This document shows, piece by piece, positions 1 to 10,500 of a stretch of DNA of 64,000 nucleotides. The notes under the pieces were generated by a model. The model saw only the letters and a program-made list of their open reading frames with translations. It did not search any database and was not told the origin of the DNA. The stretch comes from Fulvivirga ulvae. GTDB taxonomy: Bacteria; Bacteroidota; Bacteroidia; Cytophagales; Cyclobacteriaceae. The position numbers were made by a program, and so were the translations under genes. The DNA is taken from contig NZ_CP089981.1 in NCBI RefSeq assembly GCF_021389975.1, positions 3,745,501-3,809,500 of the forward strand, read 5' to 3'. Numbering within the stretch: position 1 is the stretch's first letter; the number at the start of each line of letters is the position of its first letter.

Positions 1-1
1 G

Positions 2-2182
2 CTTTGGCAAATGGAGTTAATGAGGAGAATAGCTTCCGGGCGGTTAGCCGAGATTTTTGGTAAAAAATTGCTTGAAACAGATAAATTCTTTCGTACGGTT
101 GGGATCCATGAGTATTCAAAGAAAAATGTTGCCGAGCTTAGAGAAAGAAAAGCCAGGATACTACCCCTTGCCGAAGCGTACCTTGAAGGCGTTAATGAGT
201 TTCTTATAGAAGGAAAAACGCCGGTAGAATTCACGCTTTTGGGTATCGATAAGATACCATTTACACTGGAAGACATCTATAATATCACTGGTTATATGTC
301 TTTCAGTTTTGCCAATGCCCAGAAGACAGACCCTGTAGTTACAGAATTTGCGGGCATGGGGACATCATACCTTAAAGCCTTTGATCTTGATCCCACTGTC
401 AGCTCTGAAAAAATAAAAAGCTATTCACGAGGTTCTGATTACATAGCCATAGCAGAACATGTAAATGATGTGTTGAATCAAATGCCTTTAATGCCATTCA
501 TAGGGAGTAATAGTTGGGTGCTTTCTCCTGAAAAATCAGAAACAGGAAGGGTGGTGCTCAGCAATGATCCACATATAGGTTTTTCGCAACCGGCAGTATG
601 GTACGAAGCTCACCTTTCAACACCAGATGTTAATTATTTTGGTTATCACATTGCAGGCGTGCCTTTTGCCTTTCTTATACATAATGACCTTGTCGCCAAT
701 GGTTTAACTATGTTTGAAAATGACGACATGGATTTTTACCGCGAACGGGTAAATAAAGAAAAAAGTAGCCAGTATTGGGTCATAGATCATTGGGAGGATT
801 TTGAAGTACGTAAGGAGTACATATCCATAAAGGACTCGGCCGATGTGGAAATTGAAGTAAGAAGCACGAGGCATGGTCCTGTAATCAATGACGTAGTAGA
901 TGGTGTTTCCAAGGATGAACCGATTGCCATGTGGTGGGTCTATTATCAGTTTCCTAATCACCTGTTGGATGCAGCTCATGAAATGGCAATAGCCAAAAAT
1001 ATAAATGATATGCGTGCCGCGGGCTCAAAGATTCACGCACCGGGACTCAATTTGATGTATGGAGATGCCAAAGGCAATATAGCCTGGTGGGCAGTCGGGA
1101 AGTTACCCAAACGTCCTGCCCATGTAAACTCAAAAACTATTCTTGACGGAGCCACGGGAAAGGATGATCCTCTGGGCTATTATAGTTTTGAGGCGAATCC
1201 TCAGGCAGAGAACCCATCATGGGGCTATGTGTATAGTGCTAATAATCAATCAGTAATGAATATCAAGGGCAGAACGGTATTGTACCCCGGCTATTATCTG
1301 CCAGATACCCGTGCCGCCAGAATAGTAGAAGTGCTGGAGAGTGAAAGAAGAATGTCCAGAAGTGAATTGAAGGCTTTATTTATGGACTCTAAATATATGG
1401 GGATACAGTCGCTGAAAGAGCTCCTGGTAAGCGAGTTGATCCAATCTGATCTCAGCGAAACGGAAAGAGAAGCACTGGAGCAGTTTTCCGCATGGAATGG
1501 ATATCATGATAAGGAAACTCTCGGAGCCGCCATATTTTATCCGTGGGTTATTAATATCTACGAATTGGCGATGAAGGATAATTTAAAGAAAAATTTTGGG
1601 GATCGCGGGGATAAGTTATTTACCTCTTTTATGTCAACTTACCTGATGAAAAGAAGCATTCCTGTCTTTATTTCGTCGGTGCATTCTCCATGGTGGGATG
1701 ATGCCTTTACCGAAGATGAGATAGAGGACAGAAAAGATATTATAACAGCTGCCTTTAAAGAAACTATAAATTATCTTTCAGGACGATTCGGTGCTAAGCC
1801 AGATAGCTGGACCTGGGGGCAGGTTCATACGCTGGAGCATACCCATCCTTTGGGGGCAGTTAAGCTTTTAAGGTCGGTATTCAATGTTGGTCCCTACCAT
1901 CTTGGCGGATCAGAAATGGTCGTAAACAACCTGGGGTTTCCCTATAATGAGGAGAAATTGTTTAATACCAGTTTCGGTCCTTCTACAAGACGAATAATTG
2001 ATTTTTCTGATATTGATAACAGCGAGAGTATACTTCCGACAGGACAATCAGGCGTACCTTTCAGCAACCATTATAACGATCAGGCACAAATGTATATTGA
2101 GGGTAAGTGGAGACCACTCTATTTATCAGAAGAAAAAATAAAGGCCAACTCAACAGTCCTGGTCTTGAGGCCTAAGAAATAA
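2..2182 (+). CDS. Penicillin acylase family protein (5' end outside window)
   Basis: Ntn-hydrolase of the penicillin amidase family, which cleaves amide bonds of beta-lactams, acyl-homoserine lactones or related N-acyl compounds; the substrate here is unknown. The frame is open to the left edge, and the first residues (LWQMELMRRIASGRLAE) match a conserved stretch that lies some way inside these proteins, so the true start is upstream. The motif GSNSWVL at residues 165-171, counted from the Met codon at 11, marks the autocleavage site; the Ser after Gly would become the nucleophile of the beta chain. It is followed by the typical LSNDPHIGF stretch. Such enzymes are usually exported to the periplasm, but the signal peptide is not in view. 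The next gene follows 28 bp downstream on the same strand. Confidence 0.93.
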   Translation, partial: LWQMELMRRIASGRLAEIFGKKLLETDKFFRTVGIHEYSKKNVAELRERKARILPLAEAYLEGVNEFLIEGKTPVEFTLLGIDKIPFTLEDIYNITGYMSFSFANAQKTDPVVTEFAGMGTSYLKAFDLDPTVSSEKIKSYSRGSDYIAIAEHVNDVLNQMPLMPFIGSNSWVLSPEKSETGRVVLSNDPHIGFSQPAVWYEAHLSTPDVNYFGYHIAGVPFAFLIHNDLVANGLTMFENDDMDFYRERVNKEKSSQYWVIDHWEDFEVRKEYISIKDSADVEIEVRSTRHGPVINDVVDGVSKDEPIAMWWVYYQFPNHLLDAAHEMAIAKNINDMRAAGSKIHAPGLNLMYGDAKGNIAWWAVGKLPKRPAHVNSKTILDGATGKDDPLGYYSFEANPQAENPSWGYVYSANNQSVMNIKGRTVLYPGYYLPDTRAARIVEVLESERRMSRSELKALFMDSKYMGIQSLKELLVSELIQSDLSETEREALEQFSAWNGYHDKETLGAAIFYPWVINIYELAMKDNLKKNFGDRGDKLFTSFMSTYLMKRSIPVFISSVHSPWWDDAFTEDEIEDRKDIITAAFKETINYLSGRFGAKPDSWTWGQVHTLEHTHPLGAVKLLRSVFNVGPYHLGGSEMVVNNLGFPYNEEKLFNTSFGPSTRRIIDFSDIDNSESILPTGQSGVPFSNHYNDQAQMYIEGKWRPLYLSEEKIKANSTVLVLRPKK

Positions 2183-2210
2183 TAAAACAGAATCAAATCA
2201 ATTAAAACTA

Positions 2211-2564
2211 ATGACAAAAAAAGTTTACTTCCTGTCTACATGTGACACATGCAAGCGAATAATAAAGGAGCTGGGTATAGGTGATGAATTTGAGTATCAG
2301 GATATAAAACACGAAAAAATTACGGCCGCTCAACTGGAAGATATGAAATCCCTTGCTGGTTCTTATGAGTCATTGTTTAGCCGGGTAGCAAGAAAGTATA
2401 AAGAGCTTAATTTGAAGGAGATGAGTTTGAGTGAAGATGACTATAAACAATATATTCTGGATGAATACACATTTCTGAAACGACCTGTTTTTGTTATTGG
2501 CGATGAAATTTTTATTGGCAATTCAAAAAAGAATGTGGAAGCGATTAAGGCAGGTCTGAAATGA
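2211..2564 (+). CDS. ArsC/Spx family thioredoxin-fold protein
   Basis: A 117-residue protein of the arsenate reductase/Spx/YffB superfamily. A CxxC pair (C11 and C14 in STCDTCKR) sits after the first beta strand, and an RP motif near residue 92 (FLKRPVFVIGD) forms the usual substrate-side loop. Arsenate reduction, regulation of RNA polymerase (Spx) and other thiol roles cannot be told apart by eye. No arsenic genes are nearby, so a housekeeping thiol role is as likely. It may be cotranscribed with the penicillin acylase 28 bp upstream and ends at a strong hairpin. Confidence 0.85.
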   Translation: MTKKVYFLSTCDTCKRIIKELGIGDEFEYQDIKHEKITAAQLEDMKSLAGSYESLFSRVARKYKELNLKEMSLSEDDYKQYILDEYTFLKRPVFVIGDEIFIGNSKKNVEAIKAGLK

Positions 2565-2579
2565 AATGAATGGAAATAA

Positions 2580-2612
2580 AAAACGGCTCGATCTCAATGA
2601 ATCAGCCGTTTT
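2580..2612. terminator. Bidirectional rho-independent terminator
   Basis: The inverted repeat AAAACGGCT / AGCCGTTTT (2580-2588 and 2604-2612) is extended by GAT/ATC with one unpaired base on each side. It is flanked by A-rich and T-rich tracts on both sides. It lies between the convergent ArsC-like gene and the E2 gene and probably serves both. Confidence 0.8.
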
Positions 2613-2640
2613 ATTTTTGGAATTGAGTTAAGTTATCAGC

Positions 2641-3951
2641 TTAGATGCTGGTATCCATATCAAATCGCTCAAGATAATCTGCCACCCGTCTTACCAGCAT
2701 ACCACCAAGGGAGCCGTCAACTACGCGGTGATCATAGCTGTGAGATAAGAACATTTTATGCCTTATTGCTATAGCATCTCCATTTGGAGTTTCTATAACA
2801 GCTGGTTTTTTAACAATTGCACCTAATGCCATTATGCCCACCTGAGGTTGCATAATGATTGGTGTGCCCATCACATTCCCAAAAGAACCTACATTTGAAA
2901 TAGTGAAAGTGCCGCCAGATAGCTCATCCGGAGTAAGCTTGTTTTCACGGGCCCTTCTGGCAAGATCATTTACTTTCTTGGCGAGACCTGTAATATTATA
3001 CTGATCAGCATTTCTAATTACCGGTACAATCAGGTTTCCTGAAGGCAGAGCCACCGCCATACCTATATTGATATCCCTTTTCTTTATAATGCGATCTCCA
3101 TCAACCTGAACATTGATCATCGGGTAATCTTTGATCGCCTTGGCAACCGCTTCGATAAATATCGGAGTAAAGGTAAGGTTATCACCTTCTCTTTGTTTGA
3201 ATTCGTTTTTCTTTCTGTTTCTCCAGAATACAATATTGGTTACATCGGCCTCAACAAAAGAAGTAACGTGAGGTGATATGCGTTTGGAGTCTACCATTCT
3301 TTCCGCGATCATTTTACGCATACGATCCATTTCAATGATCTCATCGCCGGCACTAATGGAGACGCTAACTTTTTGCGGAGGCCTTGAAGTAGTAGTTTCT
3401 GTTGTAGGTTGAGACTGGGATTGCGTTTGTGCAGGTTCAGACCCCCTTGTTTTGACGTAAGCAAGAATGTCATTTTTCGTAACTCTTCCTTCCTTACCGG
3501 AGCCGGGGACTCTGTCAAGTTCGGTCAAAGAGATACCCTCTTCTTTTGCAATGTTTTTAACAAGTGGTGAATAAAATCTATCGGAAACGGGTTCGGCCAG
3601 CTTTACAGCACCATTTGAAGAGTGAGATTCCGCGGTAACCGGTTCTGGTTTTGCCTGTTTTGGTTTCTCCTCCTTGGTAGTGGGTGTTCCCGAGGTGGAT
3701 GCCTCATCACCGTCAGTTGAAATAATGGCAATAGGTTTACCAACTTCAATTACATCGCCATCCTTAGCTAAAATTTCTTTAAGCACACCGGCGTGAGTTG
3801 AGGGTACTTCGGTATCTACCTTGTCTGTAGCTACTTCAAGTACAGATTCATCCTGCTCTATGGTATCACCTTCTTGCTTTAACCATGTGAGCACGGTGGC
3901 TTCCATAATACTTTCGCCCATTTTGGGCATAATTAGTTCTACTAGTGCCAT
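2641..3951 (-). CDS. 2-oxoacid dehydrogenase E2 (dihydrolipoyl acyltransferase)
   Basis: Acyltransferase core subunit of a 2-oxoacid dehydrogenase complex; it moves the acyl group from E1 to CoA through a swinging lipoyl arm. The N-terminal lipoyl domain (about 1-80) has the modified Lys at K44 (ATDKVDTEVPS). A Pro/Ala/Thr-rich linker leads to the E1/E3-binding domain (about 126-167, ending EGRVTKNDIL). The catalytic domain ends with the DHRVVDG motif (H408, D412). Length 436 is normal. Pyruvate, 2-oxoglutarate and branched-chain substrates cannot be separated reliably; the sequence looks closest to the branched-chain/pyruvate type. It follows cinA by 55 bp on the same strand. No E1 or E3 gene is adjacent; an E1 beta gene lies about 30 kb away at 34338. 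Confidence 0.93.
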   Translation of the reverse strand: MALVELIMPKMGESIMEATVLTWLKQEGDTIEQDESVLEVATDKVDTEVPSTHAGVLKEILAKDGDVIEVGKPIAIISTDGDEASTSGTPTTKEEKPKQAKPEPVTAESHSSNGAVKLAEPVSDRFYSPLVKNIAKEEGISLTELDRVPGSGKEGRVTKNDILAYVKTRGSEPAQTQSQSQPTTETTTSRPPQKVSVSISAGDEIIEMDRMRKMIAERMVDSKRISPHVTSFVEADVTNIVFWRNRKKNEFKQREGDNLTFTPIFIEAVAKAIKDYPMINVQVDGDRIIKKRDINIGMAVALPSGNLIVPVIRNADQYNITGLAKKVNDLARRARENKLTPDELSGGTFTISNVGSFGNVMGTPIIMQPQVGIMALGAIVKKPAVIETPNGDAIAIRHKMFLSHSYDHRVVDGSLGGMLVRRVADYLERFDMDTSI

Positions 3952-4006
3952 TTATCTTGTTAGGTTTCGACTTTCCGTCCTTAAAATTAACCGCAAATTT
4001 AGAATT

Positions 4007-5272
4007 TTACTGCTTTATCTCAATCGATTTCGATAAACTTATCCTGATAAGGTTTAATAAAGCTACAGCAGTAGCCTGTATATTGATTTCCCTGTCTTTC
4101 CATAACTGCAATTTACGGGTAATTGTTTGTTCTCCGTCGGCATAAGCAATCCAAACAGTACCGACCGGTTTCTCAGGCGTGCCACCATCAGGGCCTGCTA
4201 TTCCACTTGTAGCAACACCGATGTCTGCATTAAACTTTTTTCTTACCAGGTTAGCCATTTCATATACGGTCTGCTCACTTACTGCACCATGGTCCAGTAA
4301 TGTCTGCTCACTTACCCCTAAAATATCAATTTTTAAACTGTTGTGATAGGGGATGACAGAGCCTTGATAATATTTAGAACTGCCGGAGATGCTAGTAATT
4401 TTGTGAGATACATAGCCTCCGGTACAGCTTTCTGCCAAAGCAATCGTTTTATTTTGTTCCAAAAGCAGTCTGCCCACGACCTCTTCTATCTGGTCACTGT
4501 CATAGCCGTATATGTATTTACCGGCATACTGTCGTAAATCACCAATTAATCGATCAACCTGACTTTTTAATTCGTCAAGATTATCCCCAACTGCAGTGAG
4601 CCGGAGCTTTACCTGTCCCATGCTGGGCAGGTATGCCAGCTTAATATGATCAGGCAGATTGTTTTCCCAGTCCCTGATCATTTCGGCTAGCCACGATTCC
4701 CCAATTCCGATGGTTTTGATTATTTTATGGAATATTACATCCGTTTGAAAGATTTGTTGAAGCTGAGGAATAACTGTGTCAATCATCATTTTCTTCATTT
4801 CATGAGGTACACCAGGCATAGAAACGAAAACTTTTCCATTTCTTTCAAACCACATTCCCGGTGCGGTGCCGAGTTTATTGCTTACCATATCGCAGCATAC
4901 AGGTAGTGCAGCTTGTAAGCGGTTGACCTCCGTTAATTCAAGCCCTTTGCTTGCAAAAAGATTAGAGACCTCCTGAAGCGCCGCTTCGTTCATAGTTATT
5001 TCGCAACCAAAATACTCTGCCAGGCAAGGTTTCGTAAGATCGTCATTTGTAGGGCCAAGACCACCTGTGATCAGTATGATATCGGCACGCTCCTCGGCCT
5101 CTTTAAATGCGACCAAAATGTCTTCTCTTGAATCACCTACTGTACTCTTCCGAATAGTTTTTATCCCAACTTTATCAAGTTCTGCACTCATCCATTGCGA
5201 ATTTGTGTCCTGCAGTTGGCCATAAAGTATCTCATCTCCTATAGTCAGTATTTCAGCCTTCGATTTGCTCAT
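4007..5272 (-). CDS. cinA: CinA family protein (nicotinamide-nucleotide amidase)
   Basis: Two-domain CinA, 421 residues. The N-terminal half is a molybdopterin-binding-like (COG1058) domain with the GDEILYGQLQDTNS start and the ITGGLGPTNDDLT loop, linked to ADP-ribose pyrophosphatase activity in this family. The C-terminal half (about 255-410) is the NMN amidohydrolase (PncC) domain with LAESCTGGYVSHKIT and ATSGIAGPDGGTPEKPVGTVW. It acts in pyridine-nucleotide recycling. The start at 5272 gives the expected SKAEILTIGDE beginning. The E2 gene follows 55 bp downstream and may be cotranscribed. Confidence 0.95.
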   Translation of the reverse strand: MSKSKAEILTIGDEILYGQLQDTNSQWMSAELDKVGIKTIRKSTVGDSREDILVAFKEAEERADIILITGGLGPTNDDLTKPCLAEYFGCEITMNEAALQEVSNLFASKGLELTEVNRLQAALPVCCDMVSNKLGTAPGMWFERNGKVFVSMPGVPHEMKKMMIDTVIPQLQQIFQTDVIFHKIIKTIGIGESWLAEMIRDWENNLPDHIKLAYLPSMGQVKLRLTAVGDNLDELKSQVDRLIGDLRQYAGKYIYGYDSDQIEEVVGRLLLEQNKTIALAESCTGGYVSHKITSISGSSKYYQGSVIPYHNSLKIDILGVSEQTLLDHGAVSEQTVYEMANLVRKKFNADIGVATSGIAGPDGGTPEKPVGTVWIAYADGEQTITRKLQLWKDREINIQATAVALLNLIRISLSKSIEIKQ

Positions 5273-5418
5273 AAAGTGTTTAACGGGTATTTACGTATTT
5301 GTTTGCTAAAGTAAGTAAAATGAGTCATGGAGTGAAATTGAGATTTCGTGGGCAATAAAAACAGAGATTAGTATTGCTGATCCCCGTTTTATTAGAAGGG
5401 ATCTTTTCTTAAATTAGT

Positions 5419-6159
5419 TTGAAATTAATAAAAAATACATTGAAAAAAATACTGACTGTTGCATCTCTGGTGATTGTGTTGGCGGCTTGTACTACAACCC
5501 AGATTAATAAAACCATTGGTGATATTAACAAGGCCATTGGTGAAGAGTCACTGTCTACGGAGCAAGTTGTAGCGGGACTCAAGGAAGCTTTGATAAAGGG
5601 TATATCTACCGGATCTGCGGAAGCATCTAAAATTGATGGCTATTTTAAAAACCCCAAGATAAAGATACCTTTTCCTCCTGATGTGCAGCGTGTTGAAGAA
5701 AAGCTAAGACAGATAGGCTTGGGCAATGAAGTAGACAAGTTTGTGATGACCCTTAACAGGGGCGCTGAGGATGCAGCAAAAGAGGCAAAGCCAATTTTCA
5801 TAAATGCAATAAAGTCAATGACCATCCAGGATGCCTGGGGAATATTGAAAGGGGACGATAATGCTGCAACCCAATACCTTATAAAGACTACCTCAGCACA
5901 ATTAAAATCTAAGTTTAAGCCCGTAATTAAAAGCTCTCTCGATAAGGTAAATGCTACCAAATATTATGGAGATATAGTAACGACCTACAACAAAATTCCT
6001 TTTGTTGAAAAAGTAAATCCTGATCTGGATGATTACGCTACGGATAGGGCCATAGAGGGGCTTTTCTACCTTGTTGCCCAAGAGGAGGAAAAAATCCGCC
6101 AGGACCCTGTTGCAAGAACTACCGAATTGTTGAAAAAGGTTTTTGCAGCCCAGGATTAA
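5419..6159 (+). CDS. DUF4197 domain lipoprotein
   Basis: A lipoprotein of 246 residues: a Lys-rich start, a hydrophobic segment and the lipobox VLAAC, so it should be acylated and held in an envelope membrane. The rest matches the DUF4197 family from memory (LSTEQVVAGLKEALIKG, then helical repeats rich in Ala and Lys). The function of this family is not known. No ATG lies near the 5' end; the start is either TTG at 5419 or TTG at 5440, and both keep the signal peptide. The gene stands alone, with 318 bp before the next one. Confidence 0.8.
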   Translation: MKLIKNTLKKILTVASLVIVLAACTTTQINKTIGDINKAIGEESLSTEQVVAGLKEALIKGISTGSAEASKIDGYFKNPKIKIPFPPDVQRVEEKLRQIGLGNEVDKFVMTLNRGAEDAAKEAKPIFINAIKSMTIQDAWGILKGDDNAATQYLIKTTSAQLKSKFKPVIKSSLDKVNATKYYGDIVTTYNKIPFVEKVNPDLDDYATDRAIEGLFYLVAQEEEKIRQDPVARTTELLKKVFAAQD

Positions 6160-6478
6160 TTTATGAAAGTACTGAGCATGGTAGAAATCAATATGTGTAT
6201 GATATCGAAATTTATATTATGGTTATATTTTTATCAATAATATTAATATAATATTATCTCGCTAAGTCGCCGTCTAATTTGCTTATTGTTCTGGTTTTTA
6301 GTACATTAATTATTGAATATATTGGTTTGCGTCAGGAATTGTAGCTTTGGTACAAGTGTCTTATTTTGAAAGATAAGACTTATAAAATAGTAACATACTG
6401 CTGATACTCTTACATGGAAGTAAATTATATAATAAAATTATTACATTTGCTTTTTTGCTAAGAAACCAACTAAAAACC
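6160..6478 (+). other. AT-rich intergenic region
   Basis: No open frame of note. The segment is strongly AT-rich, with runs such as TTAATATAATATTATC near 6240. It carries the promoter box described at 6442 and is best read as the regulatory region of the FISUMP/T9SS gene pair downstream. Confidence 0.5.
6442..6449 (+). promoter_or_regulatory. TAnnTTTG promoter box (-7)
   Basis: TACATTTG matches the Bacteroidota -7 consensus TAnnTTTG. No clear TTG -33 box is seen at the usual distance. The implied transcription start near 6456 makes the upstream TTG codon (6455) unusable and supports ATG 6479 as the start of the next gene. Confidence 0.5.
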
Positions 6479-7546
6479 ATGAAAATTTACTTCTCCGAAC
6501 CAACTAAAAAATCATTACTGGCTTTAATCTTACTTACTATAATGGCAGTTTCTTCTTCATGTAGTGATGATGATGGCGATGGCGGGCCAGCTCAGGCGAC
6601 GATTACCGGTATTGACCCCGTTAAGGGTGAGGTAGGCGATGTTGTAACGATTAAAGGTACAAATTTCAGCACTACAGCGCCTGACAATATAGTAAGTTTC
6701 AATGGAGTACAAGCTTCTGTAACTTCATCGACTGCTACCGAAATTAAGACCACGGTACCTGTTAATGCTACAACTGGGAAAATAACAGTATCTGTTAATG
6801 AGTTGAATCCCGTAACAAGTTCTGTAAGCTTTGAAGTGTACAATTGCACTGAGTTGACGCTTACCCTTACTTCAGGAGGTTACAGCATCGAAACTGAAGT
6901 TAACGGAGGAACTGCTCCTTACGAATATGCTCTTGATGATGGCAGTTTTCAATCTGCCAGTAGTTTTGATGTAGATGCTATAGATCACTCAGTTAAGGTA
7001 AAAGATGCAAACGGATGTGAGGCTAGCGCTAACATTACGGCCGCAGTTCTGAAAACCTTCACTGACGATCGTGACGGACAAATATATAATGTAGTTAAAA
7101 TGGGAGATCAGATATGGTTGGGAGAAAACTTTAACCTTAATACCAATGCTTCTGATTCAACATCATCATGGTGCCCTGAAGATGTGGCTGTTAACTGTGA
7201 TACCCACGGCAGGCTATATACCTGGTACGTGGCTTCTGAAATGGCACCCGAAGGCTGGAAATTGCCATCTCAGGCCGATTGGGAGATGCTGATATCTACA
7301 GCAGGTGGTATGTCTACAGCAGGAAAATCCCTTAAAGAAGGATCTATGGGCTTACAAAGAGCAGGCAACAGGGAAGATAATGGTACCTTTGGTACATTAG
7401 GGGGCTATGGCAATTATTGGTCTTCAGAAGTTAATGTGAATGAGCAGACCGAAATGAGCAATTTTGAGATATCTTCTTCTGATGCCATTGATAATTATTT
7501 CCTTTCAGGAAAGATAGCTACCAGTGTTAGGCTAATTAAAGATTAA
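6479..7546 (+). CDS. IPT/TIG and FISUMP domain lipoprotein
   Basis: Predicted surface or periplasmic lipoprotein of 355 residues. A signal peptide ends in a lipobox with Cys in VSSSCSDDD. The acidic residues right after the Cys resemble the export signal that sends lipoproteins to the cell surface in Bacteroidota (inference). An IPT/TIG beta-sandwich follows (about 30-120: ITGIDPVKGEVGDVVTIKG). The C-terminal half is a FISUMP domain (TFTDDRDGQIYNVVKMGDQ, WLGENFN, then HGRLYTWYVASEM and PEGWKLPSQADWEML). FISUMP domains are common on exported proteins; their role is unclear, perhaps adhesion or carbohydrate contact. The start is set at ATG 6479 because the promoter box lies just upstream. The next gene begins 4 bp after the stop, so the two are an operon. 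Confidence 0.85.
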   Translation: MKIYFSEPTKKSLLALILLTIMAVSSSCSDDDGDGGPAQATITGIDPVKGEVGDVVTIKGTNFSTTAPDNIVSFNGVQASVTSSTATEIKTTVPVNATTGKITVSVNELNPVTSSVSFEVYNCTELTLTLTSGGYSIETEVNGGTAPYEYALDDGSFQSASSFDVDAIDHSVKVKDANGCEASANITAAVLKTFTDDRDGQIYNVVKMGDQIWLGENFNLNTNASDSTSSWCPEDVAVNCDTHGRLYTWYVASEMAPEGWKLPSQADWEMLISTAGGMSTAGKSLKEGSMGLQRAGNREDNGTFGTLGGYGNYWSSEVNVNEQTEMSNFEISSSDAIDNYFLSGKIATSVRLIKD

Positions 7547-7550
7547 AATC

Positions 7551-10500
7551 ATGGCAAAATTCTTACTGCTCATAAGCTTTTGTTTTTTATTCTCTGTGAA
7601 AGTTTTTTCCACCGCTCCTAAAGTGGATTCCACGGCAACAGAGCCTTTAGAGGGAACAAAAATACCTGTAAGGCACAATGAAATTGCCATACCTTATGAT
7701 CAGTTTCTGAGAAACTTGGATGATAGCGCAATTAATGATAACAATGCCGATAATCTGATTTCTGTCACACTTAACGGGCAAGTTATTAATACAGGGTTTG
7801 ATGTAACAATTAACCCGCCTAAAAGGAAATTTACAATTAGTTTTAATGATCTCCTCTCTCCAAATTCCAATTATAGCATAACTGTTGATTCGGTTGAAAA
7901 TAACTCAAATGAGCCTAGTGGAATTTTTACGCTTAATTTTACTACCGGAGGTTTGTCAAGCATAGATAACATTACCGCTTCTAACAAGGTGTGTGTTGGA
8001 GGAACTGCTAATTTAGCTACCATTATTATTCGTGAAGGGTTTGAGGGAAATTTTTATGATGAAAACGGGCAAAATTCGCATCAGGATTTGAAGTTGACCC
8101 TGCCTAGTGGGTTCAGTTTTGATTCCGGCGGTGGTAGTATTACTGTTAACAATGGTAATGATTCGGATATTGTAGTTGATAATACTTCTTTTGGCTATGA
8201 AAATTTTGGTGGAGTTGATGTTCTGTTTATTGGTTTTGAACATGGCGATGTTTCAGGTGCTGACTATTTAGATATTATTAAACTATCAGGAATAAAAGTG
8301 AATGTTGCCGGTAATGTTGCTCCGGGTACCTATAATATTACTTTGGCTAATGTTGACTTCTCATACCCGGGTCTTTCTGTTAACGATGTGGTAGGTTTTA
8401 TCACTGTTAGAGCTAATGAAACAGTAAGCCTAAGTCATAATGGTGCAGGAAATGCCTCATCAGTTACTATATGTGGCGGAGATGAAGTAATTTTTACTCC
8501 ATCAGGAGGCACTGATCCATATAAATTTTACAAGGAAGGGAGTGCGACTGTACTGGGTACAGGAACAACATTTGCATCTTCAAGCCTGCAAGATGGTGAT
8601 AAGATCTACGCCGTTTCTTCGGGTAGTAATACCACCTGTGTCGGAACCAGTGCCAGCATTACCGTTACGGTTACTTCAAGCACACCGCCTGTCATTACCC
8701 TGACTGATCTTGTGACTAATCAAACGAGTACCGTTCAGGACGGACAGACATTTGCTATCCCGGTTACTTCTGTCGGGATGGGACTTTCTGCCGATCAGAC
8801 CGGCTCATTCTCAGGAATCGGAGTACAAAATGGTGATGAATTTCTAACAAATAATGTAGGCAAGAAACCCGGACTTTATGAAATAACTTTTTATAATGAT
8901 CAACCTTGTAAACCTGATGTTGTATTTACCTTTGAGGTTTTTGATAACTCAAGAACTCAGATTTTAGGACTTCAAAATAATGGGATTTGCTATGATGCCG
9001 TTAATCTTATTCCGATTGGGTGGTTAGGAGAGGGTGTAGAGGGCGATTTAATGAGCATTACTTCAACACCAAATATTCTTACAGGAAGTTTGAATTCAGA
9101 TTATAACGGAGGTCTTTCGAGTGGTTATTTCATTGACCCTGATATGGTTCGTAATGCCTTGCAAGTAGGGGAAGAAGTAGTAATGAATATAACCTACGAA
9201 GATAATAATGCAATTGTTCAGAGTGTTGAACAAACAATTGATGTACAGGGTATTCCGGATTTGGAAATTGTATTGGCGGGAGAGCTGCCTTTGGAAGAAA
9301 GCTATTGTGAAGATGCTTCTTCTATTAAAATCGTTGGTAACCCCCTAGGTACTAATGATGTGGTAAAGACTTTTAGTATTCTAGATCTTGATCAGCCTGC
9401 TCCTGATGTTAACAATGCAGTACCTTTAACAGACTTAACCTTCTTTTTTAACTCTGCTGATGCGCCTAACGGAACCCCTGCGGAAAACATCCTCACCTAT
9501 AATAATGATAAAGGTTATGTTATTGTTTATGAGTATGTAAGTGAGTTTGGCTGTGTTGCTGAGATGACAGATACTATAAGGGTAGTGCCATTACCTGCGC
9601 CACTTTCAGCAGATCCATTACAGTTTGATTTTTGTATGGGAGATGATGTAGGTTTTATAAAGATTGACAAGCCCGATACAGTGGATATTACCTGGTATAA
9701 TAGTCAGGGGTTCTTATTGGCAGTAGCCGATAGTCTTGATCCGGGGGTTAATACTTCATTTCCTGATGTCTTTGATTTTTCAGTAAGGCCCCGCAATGCG
9801 GATATTGGATGTATAGGTCCTGCGACGGCTGTTTCTATTCGTGTTGGAGAGTTTCCCCAGGCGAATTTTACTTTTTTCAGCAATTGCTCCGAGGATAACA
9901 GGGTGACCTTTAACAGCTCTAAATCATTGGGAGGCTCGGCACTTAGAGATAGTATTCAGAACGTTTATTGGAATTTTCATGATCCTGATAGTTTAGCTCA
10001 GGTAGATGGTCATCTTGTGAGTCACGAATTTCCCGGAGGAGGTGTCTATGAAGCTGCGCTGGTCGTGGAAACAGCACTCGGCTGTGCAGATACCTTAAGC
10101 CAGTTCGTATCGGTATATGAAATAATGGACGCAGCTGTTAATAATAAGGTTTATCTGGAAACATTCAATCTTGATGGTGGAGGCTGGATATCAACCAGGG
10201 AAAATGATAATGCAAATGGATTGGCAACCAATAGTAGTTGGCAGATCACCGAAATCAACAATAGCCCTGCATGGGTTACAGCCAACGATATCACAGGTGT
10301 ATTCAATGATAATGAAGACTCATGGGTTGAAAGTCCGTGTTTTAACCTTGACATATGGGATAAGCCTAAAATCGATGTGGATATCAGGCATTTTACGGAC
10401 AAGTTTGAGGGTACTACCTTGCAATATACTATAAGCGATAATGCGGTGGCCAGTGAGGAGGTTCAATGGCAGACACTAGGAGAAATAGAAGGAGGAATTA